A stretch of 6,751 nucleotides of DNA from Burkholderiaceae bacterium (GCA_017999135.1 JAGOBT010000178.1:1-6751); one strand, 5' to 3'. Positions 1 to 6,423 are shown, counted from the first letter of the stretch. Made by a program: numbers and translations. The notes: generated from the letters alone by a model not told the origin.

Positions 1-136
1 GGCGGCGCAGGCGGTGTGGCACTACACGCTGATCCGCGACCGCAGCCGCGACGGGTGCTTTCGTGCGTTCCGCGAGAACCACTGGCTGGGCTGCGCGGTG
101 TTTGCCGGTGTGGCGCTGGATCTGGCGCTGCGGTAG
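1..136 (+). CDS. ubiA: 4-hydroxybenzoate polyprenyltransferase, C-terminal end (partial)
   Basis: Only the last 44 codons are in the window; the reading frame begins at base 2 and stops at TAG 134-136. The visible peptide contains [20 protein letters not shown], followed by [18 protein letters not shown] at the end. The 'LIR-R-R-gCF-AF--N-W-G' pattern and the final hydrophobic helix match, from memory, the C-terminus of UbiA. UbiA is an inner-membrane prenyltransferase that attaches the polyprenyl tail to 4-hydroxybenzoate in ubiquinone synthesis. The catalytic Asp-rich motifs lie upstream, outside the window, so activity cannot be judged. It is followed 52 bases later by a stem-loop that may end its transcript. 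Another UbiA-superfamily prenyltransferase is possible but less likely. Confidence 0.8.
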   Translation, partial: AAQAVWHYTLIRDRSRDGCFRAFRENHWLGCAVFAGVALDLALR

Positions 137-187
137 CCGGAGGGTGGGGGCAGGCGCGTTGTGACGGCGCCCGCCGCGGCATGGGTC

Positions 188-209
188 AGCCAGCCTTGAC
201 CGGCTGGCT
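188..209 (+). terminator. Perfect 8-bp stem-loop downstream of ubiA
   Basis: AGCCAGCC (188-195) and GGCTGGCT (202-209) are exact reverse complements around a 6-base loop, TTGACC. It lies 52 bases after the ubiA stop and about 115 bases before parD. No T-run follows, so it is not a classical intrinsic terminator. It could act as a weak terminator, a 3'-end stabiliser or a protein site. Its seven-base core GCCAGCC/GGCTGGC recurs in the hairpin just after parE. Confidence 0.4.
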
Positions 210-278
210 CGGTTCCGGGCGTCCCGTCAATTGCAGCCCGCAGCGCAGACGCCGTGCAACCTGCCTCGGAGCACCATC

Positions 279-295
279 GTTTGCCAAAGTTTGCC
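279..295 (+). promoter_or_regulatory. Candidate parDE operator: GTTTGCC direct repeats
   Basis: GTTTGCC occurs at 279-285 and again at 289-295, separated by AAA, so the copies are spaced 10 bp apart, about one helical turn. They end 29 bases before the parD start codon. Ribbon-helix-helix antitoxins commonly bind short repeats on the same DNA face over their own promoter, so this is a plausible autoregulatory operator. TTGCCA at 281-286 could also serve as a -35 element, but no convincing -10 is visible at the right distance. The role is an inference. Confidence 0.3.
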
Positions 296-324
296 GAGAC
301 TCCTCCGATTGCGGCGTGAGCACG

Positions 325-555
325 ATGAACATCTCACTCCCCGAAGCACTGAAGACCTTCGTCGACGAGCAGGTCAACAGCCGTGGCTTCGGCACCAGCA
401 GCGAGTACGTGCGAGAGCTGATCCGCAAGGATCAGGAGCGCCTGCAACTGCGAGAGCTGCTGCTTGCCGGCGCCAAGTCCAAGCCAGCCACTGCGGCTGA
501 CGGCGCGTACTTCGCAGCATTGCGTGACCGGATCTGCAGCCAGACTTCGGCGTGA
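325..555 (+). CDS. parD: ParD-family ribbon-helix-helix antitoxin
   Basis: This 76-residue protein is the likely antitoxin of a type II toxin-antitoxin pair. It should neutralise the toxin encoded immediately downstream and repress the shared promoter by binding DNA as a dimer. The N-terminus MNISLPEALKTFVDEQV (residues 1-17) is the ribbon strand plus first helix typical of ParD/CopG-type proteins. It is followed by G-F-GTSSEYVRELIRKDQER (about 21-39), the turn and second helix. The C-terminal part (about 45-76) is the flexible toxin-binding tail, with A-YFAALRDRI near the end. The ATG at 325 is chosen because the family's N-terminus begins exactly there, although the same frame is open upstream to base 16. 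No strong Shine-Dalgarno sequence is seen. Its TGA overlaps the toxin's GTG by 4 bases, so the two are translated together. Confidence 0.88.
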   Translation: MNISLPEALKTFVDEQVNSRGFGTSSEYVRELIRKDQERLQLRELLLAGAKSKPATAADGAYFAALRDRICSQTSA

Positions 556-878
556 AGGTCTTCAAGCGCATCGTCCCGCGGGAACTGGCCAACAGGGACT
601 TGGAAGAAGCCATCGACCACTTCCTGGTCGAAGCCACCACCAAGGTTGCACTTGGCTACGTCGACGAACTCGAGAAGGCCTACGCCCACATCGCGCGCCA
701 TCCGGCGTCAGGGTCGCCGCGTGACGCCCACCAGCTCGGGTTGGCAGACTTGAGGTTTTGGCCGCTTGGGCGCTACCGCGACCTGGTCTTCTACGTCGAG
801 TGCGACGAACACATCGATGTCTGGCGCGTGCTGCACGCGCAGCGCGACATTCCCGCCTGGATGAACGAAGCCATCTGA
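552..878 (+). CDS. parE: RelE/ParE-family toxin
   Basis: This 108-residue protein is the likely toxin partner of the ParD-type antitoxin upstream. It starts at GTG 552 within the GTGA overlap with the antitoxin stop. No independent ribosome binding site is evident, so translational coupling is expected. The layout fits the RelE/ParE fold: an N-terminal strand (KVFKRIVPRELANRDL, 2-17), two helices with HFLVEATTKVALGYVDELEKAY (about 23-44), then a strand-rich C-terminal half with GLADLRFWPLGRYRDLVFYV (63-82) and VWRVLHAQRDIPAWM (90-104). The final 'RVLH--RDIP' block is characteristic of ParE-like members. Characterised ParE toxins poison DNA gyrase while RelE toxins cut mRNA on ribosomes; the sequence alone does not settle which applies, though ParE is favoured by the partner type and C-terminus. 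It appears full length and intact. Confidence 0.88.
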   Translation: MKVFKRIVPRELANRDLEEAIDHFLVEATTKVALGYVDELEKAYAHIARHPASGSPRDAHQLGLADLRFWPLGRYRDLVFYVECDEHIDVWRVLHAQRDIPAWMNEAI

Positions 879-909
879 TGCCACGGTCATGAGGTTGGCG
901 CCAAGGGCC

Positions 910-934
910 GCCAGCCGCGCCCGTCACGGCTGGC
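910..934. terminator. Stem-loop between convergent parE and proC
   Basis: GCCAGCCG (910-917) and CGGCTGGC (927-934) are exact reverse complements around a 9-base loop. The element sits between the 3' ends of parE (stop at 878) and proC (stop at 956 on the opposite strand), where a shared bidirectional terminator would be expected. There is no T-run on either side, so intrinsic termination is uncertain. It shares the GCCAGCC/GGCTGGC core with the hairpin at 188-209. Confidence 0.4.
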
Positions 935-955
935 CGCGCCGCGGTTGGCAACGGC

Positions 956-1801
956 TCAACCGAAGGTGTCGCCCAGTTCCGCCGCCCGCCGCTGCGCCGC
1001 CCGCACCGCGCGCACCACCGCGTCAGCCACGGCATCGCCGCGCATCGACTCCAGCGCCGCAAACGTGGTGCCGCCCTTGCTGGTGACGCGCTCGCGCAGC
1101 GCGCCCACCGGCTCGTCGCTCTGCGCGGCCAGCGCGGCGGCGCCGTCGAAGGTGGCCAGGGCCAGGCGCTTGCCTTGCTCGGGCGTCAGTCCCATCTCGA
1201 CGGCCGCGGCCACCATCGACTCCACCCAGTAGAAGACATAGGCCGGGCCGGAGCCCGACAGCGCCGTCACCGCGTCCAGGTCGGTCTCGCGGTCGACCCA
1301 CAGCGTCTGACCGGTGGGGGCCAGCACCTGCTCGACCAGCGCCCGCTCGTCAGCGCTGACGGCCGGCGTGGCAAACAGCCCGGCGATGCCGCGGCCGATC
1401 AGCGCCGGCGTGTTGGGCATGCTGCGCACGATGTGCGCCGCCGCGGGCGCCACGTCCATCGCGCGGGCGATGGCGTCGCTGCGGATGCCGGCCATCACGC
1501 TGAGATGCAGCGCGCCGGCCGCATGGGCGGCGCAGGGCGCGGCTGCCTCGGCAAACAACTGCGGCTTGACGGCCCACACCACCAGGCCGGCAGCGGCCAG
1601 CGCGGCGTCGGCGGCCGGCTGGGTGCGCACGCCGAAGTCGGCCTGCAGCCTGGCGCGCGCGGCGTCGCCCGGGTCGATGGCCAGGATGCTGGCAGGCGCC
1701 CGGCCGGCGCGCACCAGGCCGCCGATCAGCGCGCTGGCCATGTTGCCGCCGCCGATGAAGGCGATGGTGGAGCTGGGGGTGGGTGCGGGCGATGCTGGCA
1801 T
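956..1801 (-). CDS. proC: Pyrroline-5-carboxylate reductase
   Basis: This is a cytosolic enzyme that reduces 1-pyrroline-5-carboxylate to L-proline with NAD(P)H, the last step of proline synthesis from glutamate. The 281-residue product is slightly longer than typical ProC (about 270). It shows the N-terminal Rossmann motif FIGGGNMA (15-22), WAVKPQ (76-81), RSMPNTPA (126-133), LSGSGPAYVF (181-190) and the C-terminal family signature VTSKGGTT (239-246). An Asp follows the second strand (AIDPGD, 41-46), which may affect cofactor preference; that is inference. The ATG at 1801 is used because it gives a normal ProC N-terminus; the same frame is open further upstream without similarity. No good Shine-Dalgarno sequence precedes it. 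The upstream receptor gene ends only 31 bases away on the same strand, so cotranscription is possible. Confidence 0.95.
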   Translation of the reverse strand: MPASPAPTPSSTIAFIGGGNMASALIGGLVRAGRAPASILAIDPGDAARARLQADFGVRTQPAADAALAAAGLVVWAVKPQLFAEAAAPCAAHAAGALHLSVMAGIRSDAIARAMDVAPAAAHIVRSMPNTPALIGRGIAGLFATPAVSADERALVEQVLAPTGQTLWVDRETDLDAVTALSGSGPAYVFYWVESMVAAAVEMGLTPEQGKRLALATFDGAAALAAQSDEPVGALRERVTSKGGTTFAALESMRGDAVADAVVRAVRAAQRRAAELGDTFG

Positions 1802-1832
1802 GCGCGGCAGTGTAGCCAGGCACCTTCGCGGT

Positions 1833-4079
1833 CTAGAGCCGCATGTCCAGCGACAGGTTGATCTGCGGCTTGGTGTGCCGCTCGATGCTCGAGAAAACGC
1901 CGTTGGCCAGCACGGTGTTCGTCGTCTGGTTCGGCGGGCCGAAGGGCTGCACGCCGGCACTGGCGGCCAGCCGCACCGACAGGCCCGGTCGCACCGCCAG
2001 CTGGGCGAACAGGTCGATGCTGCGGGTGCGTGAGCGCTGCACCAGCTGGTCGGCCGTGAGCCGGGTGTCGTAGGCCGGGTTAAAGCCGATGCTGCCGCCG
2101 ATGTTCAGCGGCAGGCCGGTCAGGCGCCGGTCGAAGCCGAAGTTGGCCGACCAGGGCTGCTGGCCGTCGAGCCGGTTGTCGGGGCCGGGCGCGGCGGCCA
2201 CCTTGGACCGGTACAGGTTGACCGAAGCGCGCAGATTCAGCGCTCGCGCATTCGGCAGCATGCCCGCCACCGCCTTGGGCAGCAGGTCGGCCGCGCTGCC
2301 CTTGGCCTCGAATTCCAGCCCGCTGGTAGTGGCGTCGGAGAAGTTCTGCGGCTCCGACACCCAGCGCGGCACATCGGCCCAGGACACGGTGCGCTGGGTC
2401 AGCGTGTTGCGCACCACATCGGTCAGGCGGCGGTGGAACAGGCCGATGCTGACCAGCCCGCCATTGGCCAGGTAGTTCTCGTAGGCGATGTCCAGGCCGG
2501 TGGCCAGCTCGGGCGCCAGCAACGGGTTGCCGATGCGGTCGGGCGCCAGCGCGGTGTTCTCGTCGGTCCTGTTGGGGTACTGGGCGTTCCTGACCGGCCG
2601 TGCCAGCAGCGTGCCCAGGTTGGGCGCCTTGTAGCTGCGGGTCAGGCTGGCGCGGATCTGGTCGCGGCCCTTCGGATCGAACTTGTAGGTCAGGTGCAGC
2701 AGCGGCGAGGTCACGCTGCTGGTGTTGCGCACCGGGGCACCGGTGCTGCCGCTATTGGTGGTGATGCGCTCGCTGCGCAGGCCCAGGTACAGCTGCCACT
2801 GCGGCGAGAGCTCCCACTCGTCCTGCACGTACAGCGCGTGCCGGCGCACCTGGGCGTCGAAGGGCTGGCCCTCGAAGTCCGCGTCCACCGGCTGGCCGGC
2901 GGCGTCGGTGGTGGTGCGGCGTTCCTCCCGGTCGCGGTGCTCCAGGTCCCAGCCGGCTGTCAGCGTGTGGCTGCTGCCCAGCAGCAGGCTGTACTTGCCG
3001 GCCTGGGTGATGCCGTCGTCGCTGCCGCCGCCCACCGACCGTTGCCGCAGCACACCGCTGCGCAGGTTGCGGGCATCGAAGGTCCAGCGTGACTGTGTCA
3101 CCCCGGCGCGCAGCTCGATGCGCATGTCCTCGCGGAAGCGGTTGGCCCAGGTCAGGTTGGCGCGCCGGTTCTGCCAGGTGCCGTTGGCCGCCTGGTCGTC
3201 CTCCAGCACCGGGCTGCCGGCCAGCACCTGGTTGGTGTACTCGGTGCGGTTGTTCCAGAAGCCTTTCTGGAAGAACGTGCCCAGCGACAGGGTCTGGTCG
3301 TCGCTGATGCGCCAGTTCAGCCGCGGCCCGAGGTTGTAGCCCCAGCCCCAGACGTCCTGCGCGCCGCGCTGCCGGGCCTCGGCCGGCAGGCCGTCGTTGC
3401 CTTCCATCGCGCGGTGCAGATTGACGCGGTTTTCGCGGTTCCACTCGAACACCGACAGCGGCAACGACAGGCCCAGGCCACCGCGAGATTCGCCCAGCGT
3501 CAGGTTGGCGTTGGCCATCGGCCGGTCGGCGCCGTTGGCCAGGCCCAGGCGGATGTCGCGCTGCGAGCGGCGCGGCGCTTCCTTCAGGATGATGTTGATG
3601 GTGCCGGCGATGGCCTGCGCGCTCTGGTCGGCCGACGGGGCACGCAACACCTCGATGCGCTCGATCTGCGACGGGCTCAGCTGGTCCAGCGCAAAGCCGG
3701 GCGGTGCCGGGTCGCCGTTGATCAGGATCTGGGTGTAGCCCGCGCCCAGGCCGCGCATGCGCGGGCCGCCAGCATCCACGTTGACGCCCGGCAGGCGGCG
3801 CAGCACATCCAGCGTGTTGGTGTCGCCGTAGCGGTCGAGCTCCTCACGGCCGTAGATCTGCTTGGCGATGCTGGCGGCGCGGCGCAGCTCGGTCGAGCCC
3901 TGGCGGGCGGCGATTTCCACCCGCTGCACGCTGCTGGGCTGCTGGCCGGGGGTGGGCTCGGCCGCGCCGCCGGGGCCGGCGTCCTGCGCCAGCACCGCCA
4001 GCGGCGCAGAGAGCAAGGCCAGCGCCGCCGCACGGCAGACGCAGGACAGGCAGAGCCTGGCGAGGGGGACAGGGCGCAC
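1833..4079 (-). CDS. TonB-dependent outer-membrane receptor, substrate unknown
   Basis: This encodes a 748-residue outer-membrane beta-barrel with a plug domain, expected to import a scarce ligand using TonB-ExbBD energy. The GTG at 4079 is preferred: GGAGA lies 5 bases upstream. The product then starts with a basic stretch and hydrophobic core (AAALALLSAPLAVLA, 17-31), with likely cleavage before QDAG. VQRVEIAA (51-58) is a candidate TonB box. The plug spans roughly 65-168, with LDVLRRLPGVNVD (90-102), MRGLG, ILINGDP and IERIEVLRAPSADQSAQAIA (139-158) leading to GTINIILK. The rest is barrel, with alternating aromatic and polar strands such as HALYVQDEWELSPQWQLYLG. The last residue is Leu (NLSLDMRL) rather than the usual Phe or Trp. 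The substrate cannot be inferred: no Fur box, vitamin riboswitch or transport partner is visible. An upstream ATG in the same frame would add a non-signal-like extension. Confidence 0.9.
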   Translation of the reverse strand: MRPVPLARLCLSCVCRAAALALLSAPLAVLAQDAGPGGAAEPTPGQQPSSVQRVEIAARQGSTELRRAASIAKQIYGREELDRYGDTNTLDVLRRLPGVNVDAGGPRMRGLGAGYTQILINGDPAPPGFALDQLSPSQIERIEVLRAPSADQSAQAIAGTINIILKEAPRRSQRDIRLGLANGADRPMANANLTLGESRGGLGLSLPLSVFEWNRENRVNLHRAMEGNDGLPAEARQRGAQDVWGWGYNLGPRLNWRISDDQTLSLGTFFQKGFWNNRTEYTNQVLAGSPVLEDDQAANGTWQNRRANLTWANRFREDMRIELRAGVTQSRWTFDARNLRSGVLRQRSVGGGSDDGITQAGKYSLLLGSSHTLTAGWDLEHRDREERRTTTDAAGQPVDADFEGQPFDAQVRRHALYVQDEWELSPQWQLYLGLRSERITTNSGSTGAPVRNTSSVTSPLLHLTYKFDPKGRDQIRASLTRSYKAPNLGTLLARPVRNAQYPNRTDENTALAPDRIGNPLLAPELATGLDIAYENYLANGGLVSIGLFHRRLTDVVRNTLTQRTVSWADVPRWVSEPQNFSDATTSGLEFEAKGSAADLLPKAVAGMLPNARALNLRASVNLYRSKVAAAPGPDNRLDGQQPWSANFGFDRRLTGLPLNIGGSIGFNPAYDTRLTADQLVQRSRTRSIDLFAQLAVRPGLSVRLAASAGVQPFGPPNQTTNTVLANGVFSSIERHTKPQINLSLDMRL

Positions 4080-4084
4080 ATGGG

Positions 4085-4089
4085 TCTCC
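4085..4089 (-). promoter_or_regulatory. Ribosome binding site that sets the receptor's GTG start
   Basis: On the minus strand GGAGA occupies these bases and is followed by CCCAT and then GTG at 4079. The 5-base spacing is good. An ATG overlaps this GTG by one base in another frame, but that frame has no receptor similarity. The in-frame ATGs further upstream lack such a site and would place the signal peptide internally. Confidence 0.6.
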
Positions 4090-4176
4090 AACAGCTTGCC
4101 CACGCCAGCCGCGGACAGCCCCGGATGCTGCCAGAACCTGCGCGGCGGGTCTGCCATGACGGTGCATCGCAAAGCC

Positions 4177-4191
4177 ATGCAATCGACGCAT
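4177..4191. promoter_or_regulatory. Dyad ATGC-N7-GCAT (LysR-type T-N11-A box candidate)
   Basis: The sequence ATGCAATCGACGCAT has perfect 4-base arms around seven bases and fits the T-N11-A pattern recognised by many LysR-type regulators. It sits just upstream of the putative -35 of the dehydrogenase promoter, inside the divergent region shared with the receptor gene. An overlapping dyad, TGCAT-N9-ATGCA (4163-4181), adjoins it. The identity of any regulator is unknown; no regulator gene is in the window. Confidence 0.3.
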
Positions 4192-4195
4192 AACC

Positions 4196-4225
4196 TTGCC
4201 ACGCCACGGGCCGGCCCTCTACATT
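4196..4225 (+). promoter_or_regulatory. Putative sigma70-type promoter of the glutamate dehydrogenase gene
   Basis: TTGCCA (4196-4201, five of six matches to TTGACA) and TACATT (4220-4225, four of six to TATAAT) are 18 bases apart. This is the only reasonable pair I see in the 225-base divergent region. It would give a leader of about 70 bases before the ATG at 4305. The prediction is by eye only. Confidence 0.45.
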
Positions 4226-4240
4226 GCGCCCCCAGGCGGT

Positions 4241-4269
4241 CGGCGGCTGCCCCCACGAGGGGCCCGCCG
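4241..4269 (+). promoter_or_regulatory. GC-rich hairpin in the dehydrogenase leader
   Basis: CGGCGG (4241-4246) pairs with CCGCCG (4264-4269). Inside it CCCC (4251-4254) pairs with GGGG (4259-4262) around ACGA, leaving CTGC bulged on the left and one C on the right. The structure would lie between the putative transcription start and the ribosome binding site at 4295-4299. It could affect mRNA stability or translation, or simply reflect GC content. No riboswitch family is recognised. Confidence 0.35.
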
Positions 4270-4304
4270 CCACCGCTGGACCGCCAACCATCCCGAGGAC
4301 GCCC

Positions 4305-5573
4305 ATGACCCTTTCCTACGTGCACCCCACCAGTGACAGCCCCTGGGGCACCTACCTGTCGCAGATCGACCGCGTGCTGCCCTACCTGGGCCCGCTGGCC
4401 CGCTGGGCCGACACGCTGCGCCGGCCCAAGCGCACGCTGATCGTCGACATCCCGATCGAGCTGGACAACGGCACCATCGCCCACTTCGAGGGCTACCGCG
4501 TGCAGCACAGCCTGACGCGCGGCCCCGGCAAGGGTGGCGTGCGCTACCACCCCGACGTGACGCTGGAAGAGGTGATGGCGCTGTCGGCCTGGATGAGCAT
4601 CAAGAACGCCGCGGTGAACCTGCCCTTCGGCGGTGCCAAGGGCGGGATCCGTGTCGACCCGAAGGGGCTGAGCCTGAAGGAGCTGGAGAAGCTGACGCGC
4701 CGCTACACCAGCGAGATCGGCATCATCATCGGCCCGCAGCAGGACATCCCGGCGCCCGACGTCAACACCAACGCCCAGATCATGGCGTGGATGATGGACA
4801 CCTACTCGATGAACACCGGCGCCACCGCCACCGGCGTGGTCACCGGCAAGCCGCTGCACCTGGGCGGCAGCCTGGGCCGGGTGAAAGCCACCGGCCGCGG
4901 CGTGTTCGTCACCGGCCGCGAGGCGGCGCGCCGCATTGGGCTGGACATCCGCGGCGCGAAGGTGGCGGTGCAGGGCTTCGGCAACGTGGGCTCGTCGGCA
5001 GCCGAGCTGTTCGCCGCCGCCGGCGCGCTGGTGGTGGCCGCGCAAGACCACAGCGGCACCGTTTTCAACGGCCACGGCCTGGACACTGCGCAGCTGCAGG
5101 CCCATGTGAAGGCCAGCGGCGGCGTGGCCGGCTTTGCCGGCGGCGAGGCGATGGGGCTGGAGGAGTTCTGGGACGTGGACTGCCAGATCCTGATCCCGGC
5201 CGCGCTGGAGAACCAGATCACCGCCGCCCGCGCCAGCCGGCTGAAGGCGAAGCTGGTGCTCGAAGGCGCCAACGGCCCTACCGGGTCGGCGGCCGACGAC
5301 ATCCTGGCCGAGCGCGGCGTGCTGGTGGTGCCCGACGTGATCTGCAATGCCGGCGGCGTGACGGTGAGCTACTTCGAATGGGTGCAGGATTTCTCGTCGT
5401 TCTTCTGGACCGAAGACGAGATCAATGCCCGGCTGGACAAGATCATGGTCGGCGCGCTGGACAACATCTGGGACACCGCCGACCGCCACCGCATCACGCT
5501 GCGCACTGCCACCTTCGCGGTGGCTTGCGAGCGCATCCTGTCGGCACGCCAGGAGCGCGGGCTGTATCCCTGA
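4305..5573 (+). CDS. gdhA: Glu/Leu/Phe/Val dehydrogenase, probably glutamate dehydrogenase
   Basis: This 422-residue cytosolic enzyme most likely interconverts L-glutamate with 2-oxoglutarate and ammonia using NAD(P). The N-terminal dimerisation domain holds [11 protein letters not shown] (73-83), MSIKNAA (97-103) and the active-site signature [14 protein letters not shown] (106-119), where Lys112 should be the catalytic lysine. DIPAPDVNT (147-155) supplies the conserved Asp152. The Rossmann domain starts near 190 and has [12 protein letters not shown] (222-233), [10 protein letters not shown] (242-251), [12 protein letters not shown] (295-306), LEGANGPT (319-326) and [16 protein letters not shown] (346-361). 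Length and motifs match proteobacterial enzymes of about 420-435 residues. The ATG is supported by GAGGA at 4295-4299, 5 bases upstream. It is transcribed divergently from the receptor and convergently with the PEP-CTERM gene. Cofactor choice cannot be fixed by eye. A leucine or phenylalanine dehydrogenase is unlikely because those are shorter (about 350-370). Confidence 0.94.
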   Translation: MTLSYVHPTSDSPWGTYLSQIDRVLPYLGPLARWADTLRRPKRTLIVDIPIELDNGTIAHFEGYRVQHSLTRGPGKGGVRYHPDVTLEEVMALSAWMSIKNAAVNLPFGGAKGGIRVDPKGLSLKELEKLTRRYTSEIGIIIGPQQDIPAPDVNTNAQIMAWMMDTYSMNTGATATGVVTGKPLHLGGSLGRVKATGRGVFVTGREAARRIGLDIRGAKVAVQGFGNVGSSAAELFAAAGALVVAAQDHSGTVFNGHGLDTAQLQAHVKASGGVAGFAGGEAMGLEEFWDVDCQILIPAALENQITAARASRLKAKLVLEGANGPTGSAADDILAERGVLVVPDVICNAGGVTVSYFEWVQDFSSFFWTEDEINARLDKIMVGALDNIWDTADRHRITLRTATFAVACERILSARQERGLYP

Positions 5574-5593
5574 TGCGCCTGCACTGCGGCGCA
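5574..5593. terminator. Weak stem-loop between convergent genes
   Basis: TGCGCC (5574-5579) can pair with GGCGCA (5588-5593) around an 8-base loop, immediately after the dehydrogenase stop. It lies in the 40-base gap before the stop of the convergent PEP-CTERM gene. The second arm could alternatively pair with GCGCC at 5605-5609. No T-run is present. A terminator here is expected from the layout, but this structure is weak evidence. Confidence 0.25.
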
Positions 5594-5613
5594 CCCGCCC
5601 GAAAGCGCCGGGG

Positions 5614-6423
5614 TCAGACTGCCGTGCGGGTACGGCTTGGGCGCGCAGCCAGGCCCAGGCCGGCCAGCCCAACCAAGGCCATCAGCCAGGTGCCCGGCTC
5701 GGGCACGGCTGACGGCGTGGTGATGCCGTCCAGGCCATTGAACCGGGTCAGGGTCGTGGTGGACTGGCCCAGTGCATTGATGGCGACGATGCCCAGGCCC
5801 CCGTTGGCGGCGCCGAACGTGGCGGCCAGATCGGGCACCCCGCTGCCGGCCGGCGCGGCAGGCGCCCCCCAGAAGGCGAAATAGACGCCGGTCATGTGCT
5901 GCACCGCCAGGTCGGACGCATCGCCCTTGCGGTACAGCGGGTCGTCGCCGCTGCTGTCGCAGTCGTCGTCCACGCTGCCGTCGGGGCACACCTGGCTGGC
6001 CGTCATGCCCAGGGCCACCGCACCACGGGTGTCGACCTGGACCGACAGACCCAGCGGATAGGGGGAACCATCGCCCTGGAAGCTGGTGTTGTTGACCACG
6101 ACATCCAGCACGTCGGCCGCCACGGTGGCCCCGTTGGCGAAGGTGATCTGCAGGTGGCGGGCGCCGTTGTAGAACTCGGAGCTGCCCGCCCAGATGCCGG
6201 CATAGGCCGGCAGGGTGACATCCGGGGCCATGGCGGGGCGGTCGGGCGTGGCGGTGGCACCGCTGATGGCGAAGCTGCCGGTGTAGGGCAGCACGACGAA
6301 GCTGCCGTCCCAGAACGTGTTGTACCGCCCGGAGAAGGTGTAGTCCGTGGTGTCGGCCCAGCCGGATGTGGTGCCCAAGGCCAGCAGGGTGGCAAGGGCG
6401 AGCGGGCGTGGGCGCAAGGTCAT
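5614..6423 (-). CDS. PEP-CTERM sorting-domain protein of unknown function
   Basis: This 269-residue exported protein has a Sec signal peptide at residues 1-23 (basic start MTLRPRP, hydrophobic LALATLLALG, likely cleavage after GWA). It also has a C-terminal PEP-CTERM signal: AVPEPGTW (239-246), a hydrophobic helix LMALVGLAGLGLAA (247-260) and a basic tail RPSRTR. Such proteins are processed by an exosortase and often go to the cell surface or exopolysaccharide matrix; no exosortase gene is in the window. The mature part looks strand-rich, with YTFSGRYNTF and VLPYTGSFAISG near its start. A Cys-containing acidic stretch, VCPDGSVDDDCDSSGDD (145-161), could form a disulfide or bind metal; that is a guess. 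Of two adjacent ATGs, 6423 is chosen because AGGA (minus strand, 6430-6433) is 6 bases away; 6426 would leave only 3. The function is not recognised. Confidence 0.85.
   Translation of the reverse strand: MTLRPRPLALATLLALGTTSGWADTTDYTFSGRYNTFWDGSFVVLPYTGSFAISGATATPDRPAMAPDVTLPAYAGIWAGSSEFYNGARHLQITFANGATVAADVLDVVVNNTSFQGDGSPYPLGLSVQVDTRGAVALGMTASQVCPDGSVDDDCDSSGDDPLYRKGDASDLAVQHMTGVYFAFWGAPAAPAGSGVPDLAATFGAANGGLGIVAINALGQSTTTLTRFNGLDGITTPSAVPEPGTWLMALVGLAGLGLAARPSRTRTAV

Noticed and set aside
16..324. Extension of the antitoxin reading frame upstream to base 16
   Set aside because: It overlaps the ubiA end in another frame and has no family-like sequence; the ParD N-terminus begins exactly at the ATG at 325.
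1175..2033. Plus-strand open frames of 228 and 239 codons over proC and the 3' end of the receptor gene
   Set aside because: They are antisense to well-supported genes, have low-complexity Ala/Gly/Arg-rich translations and resemble no family.
2433..4193. Several plus-strand open frames antisense to the receptor gene, including one of 259 codons
   Set aside because: They are composition-driven shadows of the receptor gene, rich in Arg, Ala, Gln and Gly, with no motifs or credible ribosome sites.
5610..5620. GGGGTCAGACT, similar to motifs I recall in intergenic REP-like elements of betaproteobacteria
   Set aside because: It occurs once, overlaps the end of the PEP-CTERM coding sequence, and has no paired inverted copy nearby.
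4080..5672. Minus-strand open frame of about 530 codons upstream of the receptor start, antisense to the whole dehydrogenase gene
   Set aside because: It has no signal or domain features, and it mirrors a strongly conserved gene on the other strand. Long antisense open frames are common in GC-rich DNA. The receptor's signal peptide and ribosome site place the real start at 4079.
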